Source: an uncultured Ruminococcus sp.
GTDB taxonomy: Bacteria; Bacillota; Clostridia; Oscillospirales; Ruminococcaceae
Direction of reading: 5' to 3'
DNA length: 52,655 nt
Assembly: GCA_947345935.1 (NCBI GenBank)
Contig: CAMZZN010000013.1
Location: forward strand, 1 to 52,655
Under the pieces are notes generated by a model, which saw nothing but the letters and a program-made list of their open reading frames with translations, was not told the origin of the DNA and searched no databases. Made by a program: the position numbers and the translations under genes. This document shows positions 15,311 to 26,716 of this stretch, in pieces. Numbering within the stretch: position 1 is the first letter of the stretch; every line of letters starts with the position of its first letter.

Positions 15311-17026
15311 ATGAAGATCAGACAATGTGCCGCATTTGCGGCGGCAATGCTGACAGCGGCGACTGCCGTTTCCGGCTGCAGCAAAAAAAATAAGACGTCG
15401 GGCGGCGAACCTCCGGTTATCGTAGCTGATGAGGAAAATGTCCCGGATACTTCCGTGACCGAAACGGAAAGCGTTACCACGTATTCGGAATATCCTGTTG
15501 CCGTGCCGGAAGTAAAAAAACAGAATACGGGCGATTTCTACGAAGCTGAGGATACCGGATTTTCCAAGGCGCTCAGGGTCGAAAAGAAAAAGGACAACTT
15601 CAGCGGCGGCGGATATCTTACGGGATTTCCCTCTGAAGGAAGCGTGTCTGTCACGTTTGACGTCAGCGCCCCCAGCAATCAGCATTACGATCTTTCCTTT
15701 AATATTGCCTCGGAGAACGAAACGGAATGCCGTATTCTCCTTAACGGAAAACAACTGACCACATTCAGAACCGTTAAAGGCGGAAAATTCAATCAGATAA
15801 CCGTTCACGGCGTATTTCTGGTAAAAGGCGATTCAGAGATCACTATAAGCCCCGTCAAAGGAAATATATGCCTGGACTATCTCAAGCTGACGGACAGCGC
15901 CTCTCTTGGCAGCATAAGCTATGATGCCAACGGAATTCCCTCCAATGAAAACGCCGGAAAGGCAGCCAGGGAAGTTATGAACTTCATTTCCGGATGCTAC
16001 GGAAAATATATCATCACCGGTCAGTATGCTGCGGACGAGGATAACTCCGAACTTGACCTGATCTACAGAACCACCGGAAAATATCCGGTTATCCGCTTCT
16101 CCAATCTCACCGTACCGAGAGGGTCGTACGACGACAGCTACAAGGACGTAGAGGCGTGCGCAGACTGGTACAGAAACGGCGGAATCCCGTGCGTAAGCTG
16201 GTTCTGGAACGCTTCCTCTGAAAAAAGCTCGTTCAGGACGTCGGAGACGGATTTCAGGCTGTCGGATGCCATAACCGATATTGATATCGCCATGCTATCC
16301 CAGGAAGAAATAAGAGGACTGTACGGCGAGGGAAAGATCTCCGCCGGATGCTACAGCCTCATACTGGACATAGACAGCATGGCGGGGCAGCTCACCTCGC
16401 TTAAAAACAAGGGAGTTCCGGTGCTGTGGCGTCCTCTTCCGGAAGGCAGCGGCGACTGGTACTGGTGGGGCGCAGACGGTCCGGAAGCTTATAAATGGCT
16501 ATGGAAACTGCTCTACGACCGCCTTTCCGTTTACTTTGAACTCGATAACCTTATCTGGATCTGGAACGGCCAGAGCGAAAGCACCCTGGTTGACCCTTCA
16601 ACTTACGATATTGCCGCCGTTGACATCTACCGCAGCGGCGAAAAGGATTACGGCAGCAGCTACTATGAAAACTTTGCCGCCGTACAGAAATTTGCCGGCA
16701 GCAAAAAGCCGATAGCTCTCGCCGAATGCGGAAGCGTTCCCGATGTGGACAGTGCCTACAGAGATAACGCTCTCTGGTCGTTCTTCGGACTGTGGTTCGG
16801 AGAATACGTGGAAAATGAAAACGGAGAATACTCCGAAAAATACACAAGCCTTGACAGACTTATAAAGACATACAATTCCGAGGGCGCTCTGACACTTGAC
16901 GAATACAGGAAACTGAGCAGTCGTGGCGATATTCCGGAAATAACCGTGCAGACGGAAAAAACGCCGGAATCATCCGCAGCAGCGACGGACGTCCCCACGC
17001 AGACAAAAACAGAAACGGAGGAGTGA
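15311..17026 (+). CDS. Lipoprotein with carbohydrate-binding module and GH26 (beta-mannanase type) domain
   Basis: The 571-residue protein has a lipoprotein signal ending in VSGC (C23), so it is anchored to the outer face of the membrane. Residues about 73-195 form a beta-sandwich resembling CBM35 (YEAED start, GGGYLTGF, CLDYLKLTD end). Residues about 205-530 are a GH26 domain with the acid/base E378 in WRPLPEGSGDWYWWG and the nucleophile E472 in LAECGS. GH26 enzymes are mainly beta-1,4-mannanases, and some are beta-1,3-xylanases or mixed-linkage glucanases, so the substrate is inferred. A Ser/Thr/Glu-rich tail follows, and there is no dockerin. The preceding AAAGGAG is good. The stop overlaps the ribosome binding site of the next gene. 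Confidence 0.88.
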   Translation: MKIRQCAAFAAAMLTAATAVSGCSKKNKTSGGEPPVIVADEENVPDTSVTETESVTTYSEYPVAVPEVKKQNTGDFYEAEDTGFSKALRVEKKKDNFSGGGYLTGFPSEGSVSVTFDVSAPSNQHYDLSFNIASENETECRILLNGKQLTTFRTVKGGKFNQITVHGVFLVKGDSEITISPVKGNICLDYLKLTDSASLGSISYDANGIPSNENAGKAAREVMNFISGCYGKYIITGQYAADEDNSELDLIYRTTGKYPVIRFSNLTVPRGSYDDSYKDVEACADWYRNGGIPCVSWFWNASSEKSSFRTSETDFRLSDAITDIDIAMLSQEEIRGLYGEGKISAGCYSLILDIDSMAGQLTSLKNKGVPVLWRPLPEGSGDWYWWGADGPEAYKWLWKLLYDRLSVYFELDNLIWIWNGQSESTLVDPSTYDIAAVDIYRSGEKDYGSSYYENFAAVQKFAGSKKPIALAECGSVPDVDSAYRDNALWSFFGLWFGEYVENENGEYSEKYTSLDRLIKTYNSEGALTLDEYRKLSSRGDIPEITVQTEKTPESSAAATDVPTQTKTETEE

Positions 17027-17028
17027 AT

Positions 17029-18345
17029 ATGTACGACGGAAACGGATTTAAACGGCGGCTTTCCCCGGAGCAAACTGACGTTCTGGAAAAAATGGCGGCT
17101 GAAGTCCGCAGCCCGAAGCACAAGGCGGTCAGCTTCAAAATGCAGGACGCCCTTGTGATAACTCCATTTTCCGAAGAATGCGACCTGTTTCTTTTTATGG
17201 AAGATGAATATTCTTTTTTTAAAACGGGAAAAAAGTCTTTTACTGAGCTGCGCCTGGCAGCTCAGGAGGCTGCGCTGAAAAAGTGCGAGGTCTACCCCAG
17301 GGTGACGCTGGAACTGATTTACGGCATATTTGCAAAGTTGAGCGGAATAAGCCCTGAGGGAAGAGAACGGCTGATGCGGCGTGAATGCGAGCTTATTTCA
17401 TATTTTTCCTTTCCAAGGGAATGCGGCAAGGCTCTGTTCCGTGAAGCAAAAGCAAACAAAAAGCGGACGGTAATTATTTCCGAATCTGTTTACCCTCGTG
17501 ACGTCGTTGAAAATATCCTCGAAAACTGCGGCTACGGCTCATATGACGAGCTTGTCATGGTTTCGGAAATAAAAAACTGCACCGCCGAAAGCTGGTACGG
17601 CGCCGCTGTTTCATGCTCCGGAACAGAAGCCGGAAAGCTCCTTCATATCGGCAGCAGCGTCGCATTCGACATAGAACTTCCTATTGTTAAAGGTTCGAAA
17701 GCGCTTCTTCTCGCTCCGGTATGTCAGCTTATGGAAAAATCCGGCAGAATTCTCGGATATATTCGCAAAAAGCATCTTTACGACTATGACAGCACAAAAT
17801 ACCTGACTCTTCACTGCGCTTTAGGTCTTTATGCGGCGTATGGCTTTGATTATCCGCAGAACAGAAAAGCTCTCAGCGACTTCTGCGGCGACGGCTGTAT
17901 GCTGGGATTCCTTGCCGCCGGAGCTGCCGGACTTGACATGAGATCAGCCGTAAACGGCAGAAAAATACGTCCGCTCATTATTCAGGCGCTGAAATCTGAC
18001 GAAAGGTTTCTTGACGGACTGGACGATTTCAGAAAAATGCTGGACGATCATTTCGGCGAAAACCTTGAAAAATACTGCGGAGAGGGATGCGGAGAATTTC
18101 TTGATTTTCTTGAAGAATGCTGCGCTTCCGGCGACAGAGAACTTTTCAGACCTTATTTTTCGACCGACGCTCTGAAAAAATGGGCTTCTTCCGTAAAAGA
18201 ACCGGAGGTTGTTCCTTTTTCCGGCAAAAAACAAAAAAAATCTGCTCTTGACAGACTTGCTGACAAAATGTTTCCGCCTGGAACAAAAGTCCGCAATATA
18301 ACCGACGGTATTATTGCAAAACTGCATAAACACACAGATAACTGA
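17029..18345 (+). CDS. Degenerate HAD-superfamily protein (COG5610-like), probably not catalytic
   Basis: The 438-residue protein aligns by pattern with the HAD-fold proteins that accompany glycan genes. Their motif I reads SFDIFDTL; here it is SFKMQDAL (35-42), so the nucleophile aspartate is K37 and the threonine is alanine. The later segment TVIISESVYP replaces ISDMYL and LLHIGSSVAFD replaces HIGDN..SD, so the metal-binding aspartate is also gone. A binding or structural role is more likely than phosphatase action. A GTG at 17023 is in frame, but GGAGGAG ends at 17023 and fits the ATG at 17029. It is the third gene of the GH95-GH26 unit. The C-terminal 150 residues have no recognised domain. 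Confidence 0.6.
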   Translation: MYDGNGFKRRLSPEQTDVLEKMAAEVRSPKHKAVSFKMQDALVITPFSEECDLFLFMEDEYSFFKTGKKSFTELRLAAQEAALKKCEVYPRVTLELIYGIFAKLSGISPEGRERLMRRECELISYFSFPRECGKALFREAKANKKRTVIISESVYPRDVVENILENCGYGSYDELVMVSEIKNCTAESWYGAAVSCSGTEAGKLLHIGSSVAFDIELPIVKGSKALLLAPVCQLMEKSGRILGYIRKKHLYDYDSTKYLTLHCALGLYAAYGFDYPQNRKALSDFCGDGCMLGFLAAGAAGLDMRSAVNGRKIRPLIIQALKSDERFLDGLDDFRKMLDDHFGENLEKYCGEGCGEFLDFLEECCASGDRELFRPYFSTDALKKWASSVKEPEVVPFSGKKQKKSALDRLADKMFPPGTKVRNITDGIIAKLHKHTDN

Positions 18346-18444
18346 TAAATAAGCATTTTTATACGGCTATCTGCTTTCTCCGGAACAGGTTTTGTTTTTC
18401 ACCAATAAAACTTATAACATCAGACGTTTAGATAAAATAATTCA

Positions 18445-18474
18445 TTGCACCGCCATTGTTACATATGATATGAT
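18445..18474 (+). promoter_or_regulatory. Probable promoter of spo0A
   Basis: TTGCAC (18445-18450), an 18-base spacer and TATGAT (18469-18474) lie about 64 bases before spo0A. The match is moderate. The 190 bases between the HAD gene and spo0A hold nothing else I recognise. Confidence 0.5.
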
Positions 18475-18537
18475 ATTAACAGGACAGAAAAATGCAATTC
18501 TGGCACAATATTTGTATAACATGGAGGTCTAAAAATA

Positions 18538-19314
18538 ATGAATGGTAAAGTAAAGGTACTTATAGGCGACGATTCTGCCGAAACAGGAGTAAGCATTGCA
18601 AACAAGCTGCGTGAGCGTGGAATGTACGCATATACAAGAAGAAAGGACTGCGGCGTGATACTCGAATCTATCAGAAAAGAGCCGCCAGATGTCGCTGTTC
18701 TCGATATCAGCGCCCAGAACGGAGACGTTGTTACTATTATGAAAAGAGTGCGTGAACTGGGAGTAAAATTCCCGGTATTCATCGTTACTTCGTCATTCGA
18801 CAACGAATTCATAGAGCGTCAGGTAATGGACAACGGAGCTTCAAAGTTCCTGCTTAAGCCCTACGACGTCGATGATCTCTGCGCCGCCATAAATTCGGCT
18901 CTCGGAGACAAAGTCAACAGTCTCAGCGACGATATGGAAATAGTAGTTACCGATATAATCCATCAGCTTGGCGTACCTGCGCACATAAAGGGATATCACT
19001 ATCTGAGAACGGCTATCCTCTATTCTATCAGCGACAAGGCTCTCCTTGACAGTGTGACTAAGCTTCTCTACCCTACCGTCGCAGAAATTTACGATACCAC
19101 ATCCTCACGTGTAGAACGTGCCATCCGCCACGCTATCGAAATCGCCTGGGACAGAGGAAATGTAGATACCCTCAACGCATTTTTCGGATATACCGTCGAT
19201 ACCGGCAAGGGTAAGCCGACTAATTCTGAATTTATTGCTCTTATCACCGACAAGCTCCGCCTGAGATATAAGTCGGCTCTGAGAAAAAATTCCGAATTCA
19301 AGGTAAAAAATTAA
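18538..19314 (+). CDS. spo0A: Sporulation master response regulator Spo0A
   Basis: Spo0A is phosphorylated at a receiver aspartate and then switches on early sporulation genes. The 258-residue protein has a receiver domain (1-120) with acidic pair D11-D12, phospho-acceptor D56 in VLDIS (same number as in Bacillus subtilis), IVTSS and LKPYD (the conserved Thr and Lys), a linker, and the Spo0A-specific C-terminal effector domain (about 145-255) with [16 protein letters not shown] and the recognition helix [19 protein letters not shown]. The receiver loop LDISAQNG departs from the usual LDLxMPxxDG. No spoIVB or other sporulation gene is adjacent. A terminator follows. Confidence 0.95.
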   Translation: MNGKVKVLIGDDSAETGVSIANKLRERGMYAYTRRKDCGVILESIRKEPPDVAVLDISAQNGDVVTIMKRVRELGVKFPVFIVTSSFDNEFIERQVMDNGASKFLLKPYDVDDLCAAINSALGDKVNSLSDDMEIVVTDIIHQLGVPAHIKGYHYLRTAILYSISDKALLDSVTKLLYPTVAEIYDTTSSRVERAIRHAIEIAWDRGNVDTLNAFFGYTVDTGKGKPTNSEFIALITDKLRLRYKSALRKNSEFKVKN

Positions 19315-19328
19315 GGTAACACCGCTGC

Positions 19329-19361
19329 GAACCTGTCTTACGGACAGGTTCTGTTTGTTTA
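19329..19361 (+). terminator. Rho-independent terminator of spo0A
   Basis: A 9-bp stem GAACCTGTC/GACAGGTTC (19329-19337, 19343-19351) with a 5-base loop is followed by TGTTTGTTT, 15 bases past the spo0A stop. Confidence 0.85.
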
Positions 19362-19429
19362 TGATATCGTGCTTTTTGTGTAAAATGCCTGAAAAATGCA
19401 AAAAAACTTGTAAATTTCACCGGAATCTA

Positions 19430-19458
19430 TTGACAGAATATCGGCAATTTGCTATAAT
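19430..19458 (+). promoter_or_regulatory. Consensus promoter of the deoxyhexose glycan operon
   Basis: TTGACA (19430-19435) and TATAAT (19453-19458), both perfect and 17 bases apart, point right. The next gene starts at 19903, so the predicted 5' leader is about 440 bases and contains the whole of element copy c. Confidence 0.85.
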
Positions 19459-19486
19459 ACATTTGAGCGCATTAATTTACTTTGCG

Positions 19487-19852
19487 TTATAAAAACAATG
19501 TAAAAACTTAATCGGGGACTCTGCTCCTGACAGTCGCCCGTGGTCTCACCTGTCGGTTCGGTCGGTGCTTCTCGCCTTGCGAGAGGTCTCCACCGGAGAC
19601 CCGCACCCCTCTGTCACTGCGTGACATCCCCTAACCGGGGCGTGTCCCCTTTGTCAGCTTAGCTGACATTTCCCCATACAATGGGGAATCACCCCACACC
19701 GTGGGGAGTCACCCTTTGGAAACCCGTTATTGATTCTTTTCATCACCCCTTTATGGGGTGATGAAAAGAATCAAGGTGAATATCCATAAAGAATATTCTC
19801 TTTTGACATGGGTATAAGCAGGATTAATTAAGTTTCTGACATTGTTTATAAA
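19487..19852 (+). repeat. Structured dispersed element, copy c (type I ends, longest module)
   Basis: Inverted ends TTATAAAAACAATGTAAAAACTTAAT (in two parts, 19487-19512) and the complementary 19826-19852 flank the element. Inside are the long module of small palindromes, extended here by TGTCAGCTTAGCTGACA and CCCCATACAATGGGG hairpins, and a perfect 19-bp H3 stem with a 5-base loop (19731-19749, 19755-19773). H3 has the same geometry as in copy a but a different sequence. The element lies between the glycan operon promoter and its first gene and would be part of the mRNA leader. Confidence 0.85.
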
Positions 19853-19902
19853 CAAATACAAAAAGGAGATAACACTCTGCCAATGTGTTGTCAGGAATAA
19901 AA

Positions 19903-21284
19903 ATGATAACTAAGAACAGTAAAAGAGACAGATACAAACGTTTCATCTCTTTCGGCGCTGCGCTGGTGCTTATGGCTCTGCTTACCGGAGTTTTCGCATT
20001 TGTCTGGTACAGTTACTACAGCGACACCATTATTCTGCCTTATTACAGACGTGGAAACTGGGTGCTCATAGGAATATACAGCCTGCTTGTCATCTTGTTT
20101 TTCAAGGCGTACGGCGGTCTCAAACTGGGATATCTCAAAAAAACGGATATGCTCTTTTCGCAGCTTATATCAATGATCTGTGTCAATACGGTGACATATT
20201 TCCTTATAAGCCTTATCGGACGTCATTTCATGTACGGCGTTCCTATCGTACTGATGACCTTTACGGACTTCGGCATAATATCCCTTTGGACGATCCTTAC
20301 GGGAAAGCTGTACTTCATCATGTATCCTCCCAGACGGCTGATAATCCTCTACGGCAGCAGTCAGGCGGCCGCTCTCGTTATGAAAATGAGCCAGCGTGTA
20401 GACAAATATATGATATGCGAATCTGTAAGTGCAGAGGATGACCCTCAAAGGATCAGGGAACTGCTTCTGAAGTACGAAGGCGTTATTATCTGCGACATTC
20501 CTGCCGAACAAAGAAACGACTATATTAAATTCTGTTTTGAAAATTCTATCAGAGCGTATATTGCCCCAAAAATTTCCGATATTATCATAAGAGGAGCAGA
20601 CGATATCCGGCTGTTTGACACGCCGCTGCTGCTTTGCCGCAATTACGGTCTTGATTTTGAACAGCGCTTTGTCAAGAGAATATTCGATATCGTTTTCTCA
20701 CTTGCAGCGATTATTCCGGCTTTGCCTTTCATGATGATCTCGGCAGCAGCCGTGAAACTTTATGACGGAGGTCCTGTGCTTTACAAGCAGAAAAGACTGA
20801 CCACGGACGGAAAGGAATTTTTCGTCTACAAATTCCGCAGCATGATAGTTGACGCCGAAAAGGACGGCAGACCGCAGCTTGCTTCAGAAGAGGACGACAG
20901 AATAACTCCTGTCGGAAAGATACTGAGGAAGTTCCGGATAGATGAATTCCCGCAGCTTTTCAATATCCTGAAAGGCGATATGTCAGTTGTAGGTCCCCGC
21001 CCCGAACGCCCGGAACTTACCGAGGAATACAGAAATCAGATGCCGGAATTCGAATTCCGTCTTAAAGTCAAGGCGGGGCTTACAGGATATGCACAGGTAA
21101 CGGGCGTATATGATACCACACCCTACGACAAGCTGAAAATGGATCTTATGTATATTGAAAACTACTCTATACGGCTGGATCTTCAAATAATACTCATGAC
21201 CCTTAAAACCATGCTTTTCCCCGGCAAGACAAACGCCGAAACTGAGGAAAGCATACTGGGTACAAGAAAAGAGGATAATGATAA

Positions 21285-21288
<4 letters not shown>
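19903..21288 (+). CDS. Polyprenyl-phosphate sugar phosphotransferase (WbaP/EpsE-type initiating transferase)
   Basis: This membrane enzyme starts repeat-unit assembly by moving a sugar-1-phosphate from a nucleotide sugar to undecaprenyl phosphate. The 461-residue protein has about five N-terminal membrane segments (to about residue 140), a central soluble part and a bacterial sugar transferase domain from about 258: KRIFDIVFSLAA membrane re-entry helix, GGPVLYKQKR, YKFRSMIVDAE, LRKFRIDEFPQLFNILKGDMSVVGPRPE and AGLTGYAQVTG. All family motifs are intact. GTG at 19885 is in frame, but AGGA with 7-base spacing favours the ATG at 19903. The sugar moved is not predictable. Its stop overlaps the next start (ATGA). 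Confidence 0.88.
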
Positions 21289-23410
<2,122 letters not shown>

Positions 23411-23416
23411 TTTTGG

Positions 23417-23435
23417 GGGCGGTCATTGACCGCCC
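23417..23435 (+). other. Hairpin between gmd and glycosyltransferase
   Basis: An 8-bp GC-rich stem GGGCGGTC/GACCGCCC with a 3-base loop lies just after gmd. It lacks a T-run, so it is more likely a stability or processing structure or a weak terminator within the operon. Confidence 0.4.
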
Positions 23436-23468
23436 GTTGCGCTATACTAAGAGTAAAGGAACGTATAA

Positions 23469-24614
23469 ATGAACATTACTTTTGACGCTATCCCTCTTAT
23501 TGCCGACAAGATAACCGGCATCGGTTGGTGCGAGGCAGGTCAGACCATAAAACTGGCAGAGCTTTACCCGGAGCACCGTTTTGAATACAGCTTTTTCGCC
23601 GACCGCAAAGGAAATGCTGCAAGACAGATAAGACAATTTTCCGGCAGAAATATCAGGCTGAACATATCGTATTTCCCGAAAAAGCTCTATCGCCTGCTTT
23701 CAGTTACGCTGCCCGTGCCGTACTCTGCATTTTTCGGGAAAAAGTCGGATATCACCCATTTTTTCAATTATATTATCCCGCCCGGCGTAAAAGGAAAAAC
23801 CGTCGTTACCGTTCACGATATGGTATGCAAAGCATTTCCGGAAACAGTCAGGGGACGCACCCGTTTCATGCTTGAAACCGGACTGAAAAAATCCCTTGAA
23901 CGTGCGGATATTGTCGTCACCGACTCGGAATTTTCACGATCTGAGATCGTGAAATATTATCCGTGGTGTGAAAAAAAACTCCGTGTCGTGCCCTGCGGAG
24001 TCGATACCGACCGTTTCCGCCCCTGCAAAGACGCAAAAAAGATATCCGGAGTAAAATCATCCCTGGGAATAGACGGCGATTACTTCCTTTATCTCGGAAC
24101 TATCGAGCCGAGAAAGAATCTTGAACGTCTTATAATGGCTTACAGCGCTTTTTCAAAAAAAATAAACGATCCCCCGAAGCTTGTTCTGGCAGGCGGAAAG
24201 GGCTGGCTCTGCGACGGAATATACGCACGTGTGAAGTCTCTCGGTCTGGAGGATCGTGTAATATTTACAAAATACGTTCCCTCGGAGGACATGAACGCCC
24301 TTATGTGCGGCGCTGTGGCTTTTGTTTTTCCGTCGCTTTACGAAGGGTTCGGTATGCCCCCTCTTGAGGCGATGGCGTGCGGAGTTCCGGTACTGGTTTC
24401 CGGAGAAGCTTCGCTGCCGGAAGTCACCGGAGACTGCGCCGTTATCGTCGATCCCTATGACATAAAAAGCATTGCCAGAGGATTATACAGACTGTATTCT
24501 GATGAGGAACTCCGCCGTGACCTCAGCAGGCGAGGTCCGGAACGTGCAGGGGAATTCACCTGGGAAAATTCCGCCCGTAAGCTTTACAACATCTACAAGG
24601 AGCTGTTACCATGA
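23469..24614 (+). CDS. Glycosyltransferase family 4, first copy
   Basis: The 381-residue protein is a GT-B fold retaining glycosyltransferase. The C-terminal half has the GT4 pattern: YLGTIEPRKNLERLI for the nucleotide, FPSLYEGFGMPPLEAMACGVPVL with the E-x7-E pair, and SLPEVTGDCAVIVDPYD. The N-terminal half has the acceptor-side TVHDMVCKAFPE. It is similar in layout to mannosyl- and rhamnosyltransferases that use GDP-sugars, and its operon makes such donors, so GDP-rhamnose or GDP-mannose is the likely donor by context. Its stop overlaps the start of the next gene by four bases. Confidence 0.88.
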   Translation: MNITFDAIPLIADKITGIGWCEAGQTIKLAELYPEHRFEYSFFADRKGNAARQIRQFSGRNIRLNISYFPKKLYRLLSVTLPVPYSAFFGKKSDITHFFNYIIPPGVKGKTVVTVHDMVCKAFPETVRGRTRFMLETGLKKSLERADIVVTDSEFSRSEIVKYYPWCEKKLRVVPCGVDTDRFRPCKDAKKISGVKSSLGIDGDYFLYLGTIEPRKNLERLIMAYSAFSKKINDPPKLVLAGGKGWLCDGIYARVKSLGLEDRVIFTKYVPSEDMNALMCGAVAFVFPSLYEGFGMPPLEAMACGVPVLVSGEASLPEVTGDCAVIVDPYDIKSIARGLYRLYSDEELRRDLSRRGPERAGEFTWENSARKLYNIYKELLP

Positions 24615-25753
24615 CGAAAAAACTGCGTATCTTAGAGGTAAATAAGGCATACTATCCTCACGTGGGCGGAATAGAGACCCTTGTCCGGATGTATTCCGAA
24701 AGGCTCGTCAGCAGCTATAATGCCGACGTAAAAGTCCTTGTATGCCGTGACGAACGTGGAAAAACTGTCCGACAGAAGATAAACGGCATTGACGTCACAC
24801 GTGCCGCCAGCCTGGGAACACTTTGCAAGTGTCCCGTCTCCTTTACTTTTATAAAACTCTTTCGTAAAATGTCAAAAAATGCCGATGTAATACACATCCA
24901 TATGCCGTTTCCGCTGGCGGATGCCGCAGCGCTTCTGTCCGGATTTAAGGGCAGAGTGGTTCTGTCCTGGCACAGCGACATCGTAAAACAGAAAAAGCTC
25001 ATGCTGTTCTATAAGCCTTTCATGAAATGGCTGCTCAACCGTGCCGACGCCATATCTATCGCTACGTGGGGACATTATTTCGGCTCGGATTATCTTACGG
25101 ATTATTTCGGCAAATGCAGGCTCGTTCCCTACGGCGTCGCACCGGAAAAATACCTGAATATCCGGCGGAATCCGGTTCTGACGGAAAAATGCAGCGATCC
25201 CGGCAGCGTAAAGATATTTTTCACCGGACGTCTCGTCTATTATAAGGGCGTGGACGTACTGCTGAAAGCGTTCCGTATGGTTAAGGGCTGCGAGCTTTTT
25301 ATCGCAGGAACGGGAGTTCTTGAACCTGATCTGAAAAAATATGTCCACGAAAAAGGTCTGGAAAGCAAGGTGCATTTTCTGGGATTTCTCTCCGATCACG
25401 AACTTAAACAGGCATATGCGGACTGCGATATCTTCGTGCTGCCGTCGGTAGAAAAAAGCGAGGCTTTCGGGATAGTTCAGCTTGAAGCAATGATATACGG
25501 CAAACCGGTGATAAATACTCGTCTGCCGTCAGGAGTCCCCCATGTGAGCCTCGGCGGAGTTACAGGGCTGACCGTGAAAAAATCAGACCCCGGAGCGCTT
25601 GCCGACGCTATCGAAACGCTTGCCGGAAACAGTGATCTCCGTGAAATAATGGGAAAGGCTGCCGCCGAAAGGGTACGCAGCGAATTCAGCGAAGATATCG
25701 CCGTTGAAAGTCTTTATCGTGTATTATCCGGAAAGGAGAACGATCTTATATGA
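24611..25753 (+). CDS. Glycosyltransferase family 4, second copy
   Basis: A 380-residue GT-B glycosyltransferase. Near the N-terminus PHVGGIETLVRMYSERL is the typical glycine-rich GT4 acceptor loop. The C-terminal half has FTGRLVYYKGVDVLLKAF, AGTGVLEPDLKKYV, and LPSVEKSEAFGIVQLEAMIYGKPVI with the E-x7-E motif. It differs enough from its upstream neighbour that a separate linkage is expected. ATG at 24611 follows AAGGAGCTGTTACC. It overlaps both neighbours in ATGA, so four consecutive glycan genes are tightly coupled. Confidence 0.88.
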   Translation: MTKKLRILEVNKAYYPHVGGIETLVRMYSERLVSSYNADVKVLVCRDERGKTVRQKINGIDVTRAASLGTLCKCPVSFTFIKLFRKMSKNADVIHIHMPFPLADAAALLSGFKGRVVLSWHSDIVKQKKLMLFYKPFMKWLLNRADAISIATWGHYFGSDYLTDYFGKCRLVPYGVAPEKYLNIRRNPVLTEKCSDPGSVKIFFTGRLVYYKGVDVLLKAFRMVKGCELFIAGTGVLEPDLKKYVHEKGLESKVHFLGFLSDHELKQAYADCDIFVLPSVEKSEAFGIVQLEAMIYGKPVINTRLPSGVPHVSLGGVTGLTVKKSDPGALADAIETLAGNSDLREIMGKAAAERVRSEFSEDIAVESLYRVLSGKENDLI

Positions 25754-26685
25754 AAGCTCTTATAATAGGCGGCGCAGGCTTTGTGGGGGGATATCTCATC
25801 CGTGAGCTGAAAGCCGCAGGTCAGGGGGTTTTTGCGACCTGCCTTGAAAACGAAACCATTGCGGAGAGTTGCATCGTCCGCACCCTCGATATACTTGACA
25901 GAAACGCCCTGCCGCCGCTTATAGAAGAAACCCAGCCGGATGTGATATATCATCTGGCGGCGCAGAGCTCCGTTGCCGTTTCATGGAAAAAACCGCAGCT
26001 TACGGCGGATATTAATGTGATCGGTACGATAAACGTTCTGGAAGCGGTAAGAAACTCCGGCAAAAAGGATATCCGTCTCTTGCTTATCGGTTCAGGCGAG
26101 GAATACGGCTTTATCAGACCTGACGCCTGTCCTCTTTCCGAAGACGAACCTCTGAACCCCGGAAATATCTACGCCGCAACAAAGGCGTGTCAGGGGATGC
26201 TGGGAGAGATATACGCCCGTGCTTACAATATGGATATCGTAATGGCGAGGGCTTTCAATCATTCCGGACCGCAGCAGCTGCCTGCATTCGTTATTTCCGA
26301 CTTCTGCCGTCAGATCGCAGTTATCGAAAAGGGCGATGCTCCGGCAGTAATTAGCGTGGGAAATCTTTCTGCACGCAGGGACTTTACAGACGTCAGAGAT
26401 GTAGTAAGGGCATATCGTCTCCTCGGTGAAAAGGGAATCAGCGGCAGAACGTACAATGTAGGGCGTGGAAAAGCTGTTGAAATACAGTATATCCTCGATA
26501 CAGCCCTTGATTTTTCCGCCGCCGATATCGAAGTAAAACAGGATCCCGCAAGAATGAGAGCTTCGGATATTCCTGTAATAGAGCCGGACGTTTCAAGGAT
26601 ATATGAAGATACAGGCTGGAAAGCAGAGATCTCAATGGAGAAAACCATTGAAGATACCTTGAATTACTGGAGGAACATCGTATAA
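25750..26685 (+). CDS. rmd: NAD(P)-dependent sugar epimerase/reductase, probable GDP-6-deoxy-D-mannose reductase
   Basis: The 311-residue extended short-chain dehydrogenase has IIGGAGFVGGYLIREL at the N-terminus, YHLAAQSSVAVSW, and the catalytic Y-A-A-T-K in NIYAATKACQG. The block NHSGPQQLPAFVISDFCRQI and the SVGNLSARRDFTDVRDVVRAY stretch are close to RMD enzymes that reduce GDP-4-keto-6-deoxy-D-mannose to GDP-D-rhamnose. Position after manC and gmd supports this. A GDP-fucose synthase or a different epimerase is possible but fits less well. It ends the operon. Confidence 0.8.
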   Translation: MKALIIGGAGFVGGYLIRELKAAGQGVFATCLENETIAESCIVRTLDILDRNALPPLIEETQPDVIYHLAAQSSVAVSWKKPQLTADINVIGTINVLEAVRNSGKKDIRLLLIGSGEEYGFIRPDACPLSEDEPLNPGNIYAATKACQGMLGEIYARAYNMDIVMARAFNHSGPQQLPAFVISDFCRQIAVIEKGDAPAVISVGNLSARRDFTDVRDVVRAYRLLGEKGISGRTYNVGRGKAVEIQYILDTALDFSAADIEVKQDPARMRASDIPVIEPDVSRIYEDTGWKAEISMEKTIEDTLNYWRNIV

Positions 26686-26716
26686 ATAATATTTTTTATT
26701 AAAGCAGGTGATCGAG

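Noticed and set aside
24872..25399. 175-codon minus-strand frame in the second glycosyltransferase
   Set aside because: Antisense to a complete GT4 gene, without start signals or domain.
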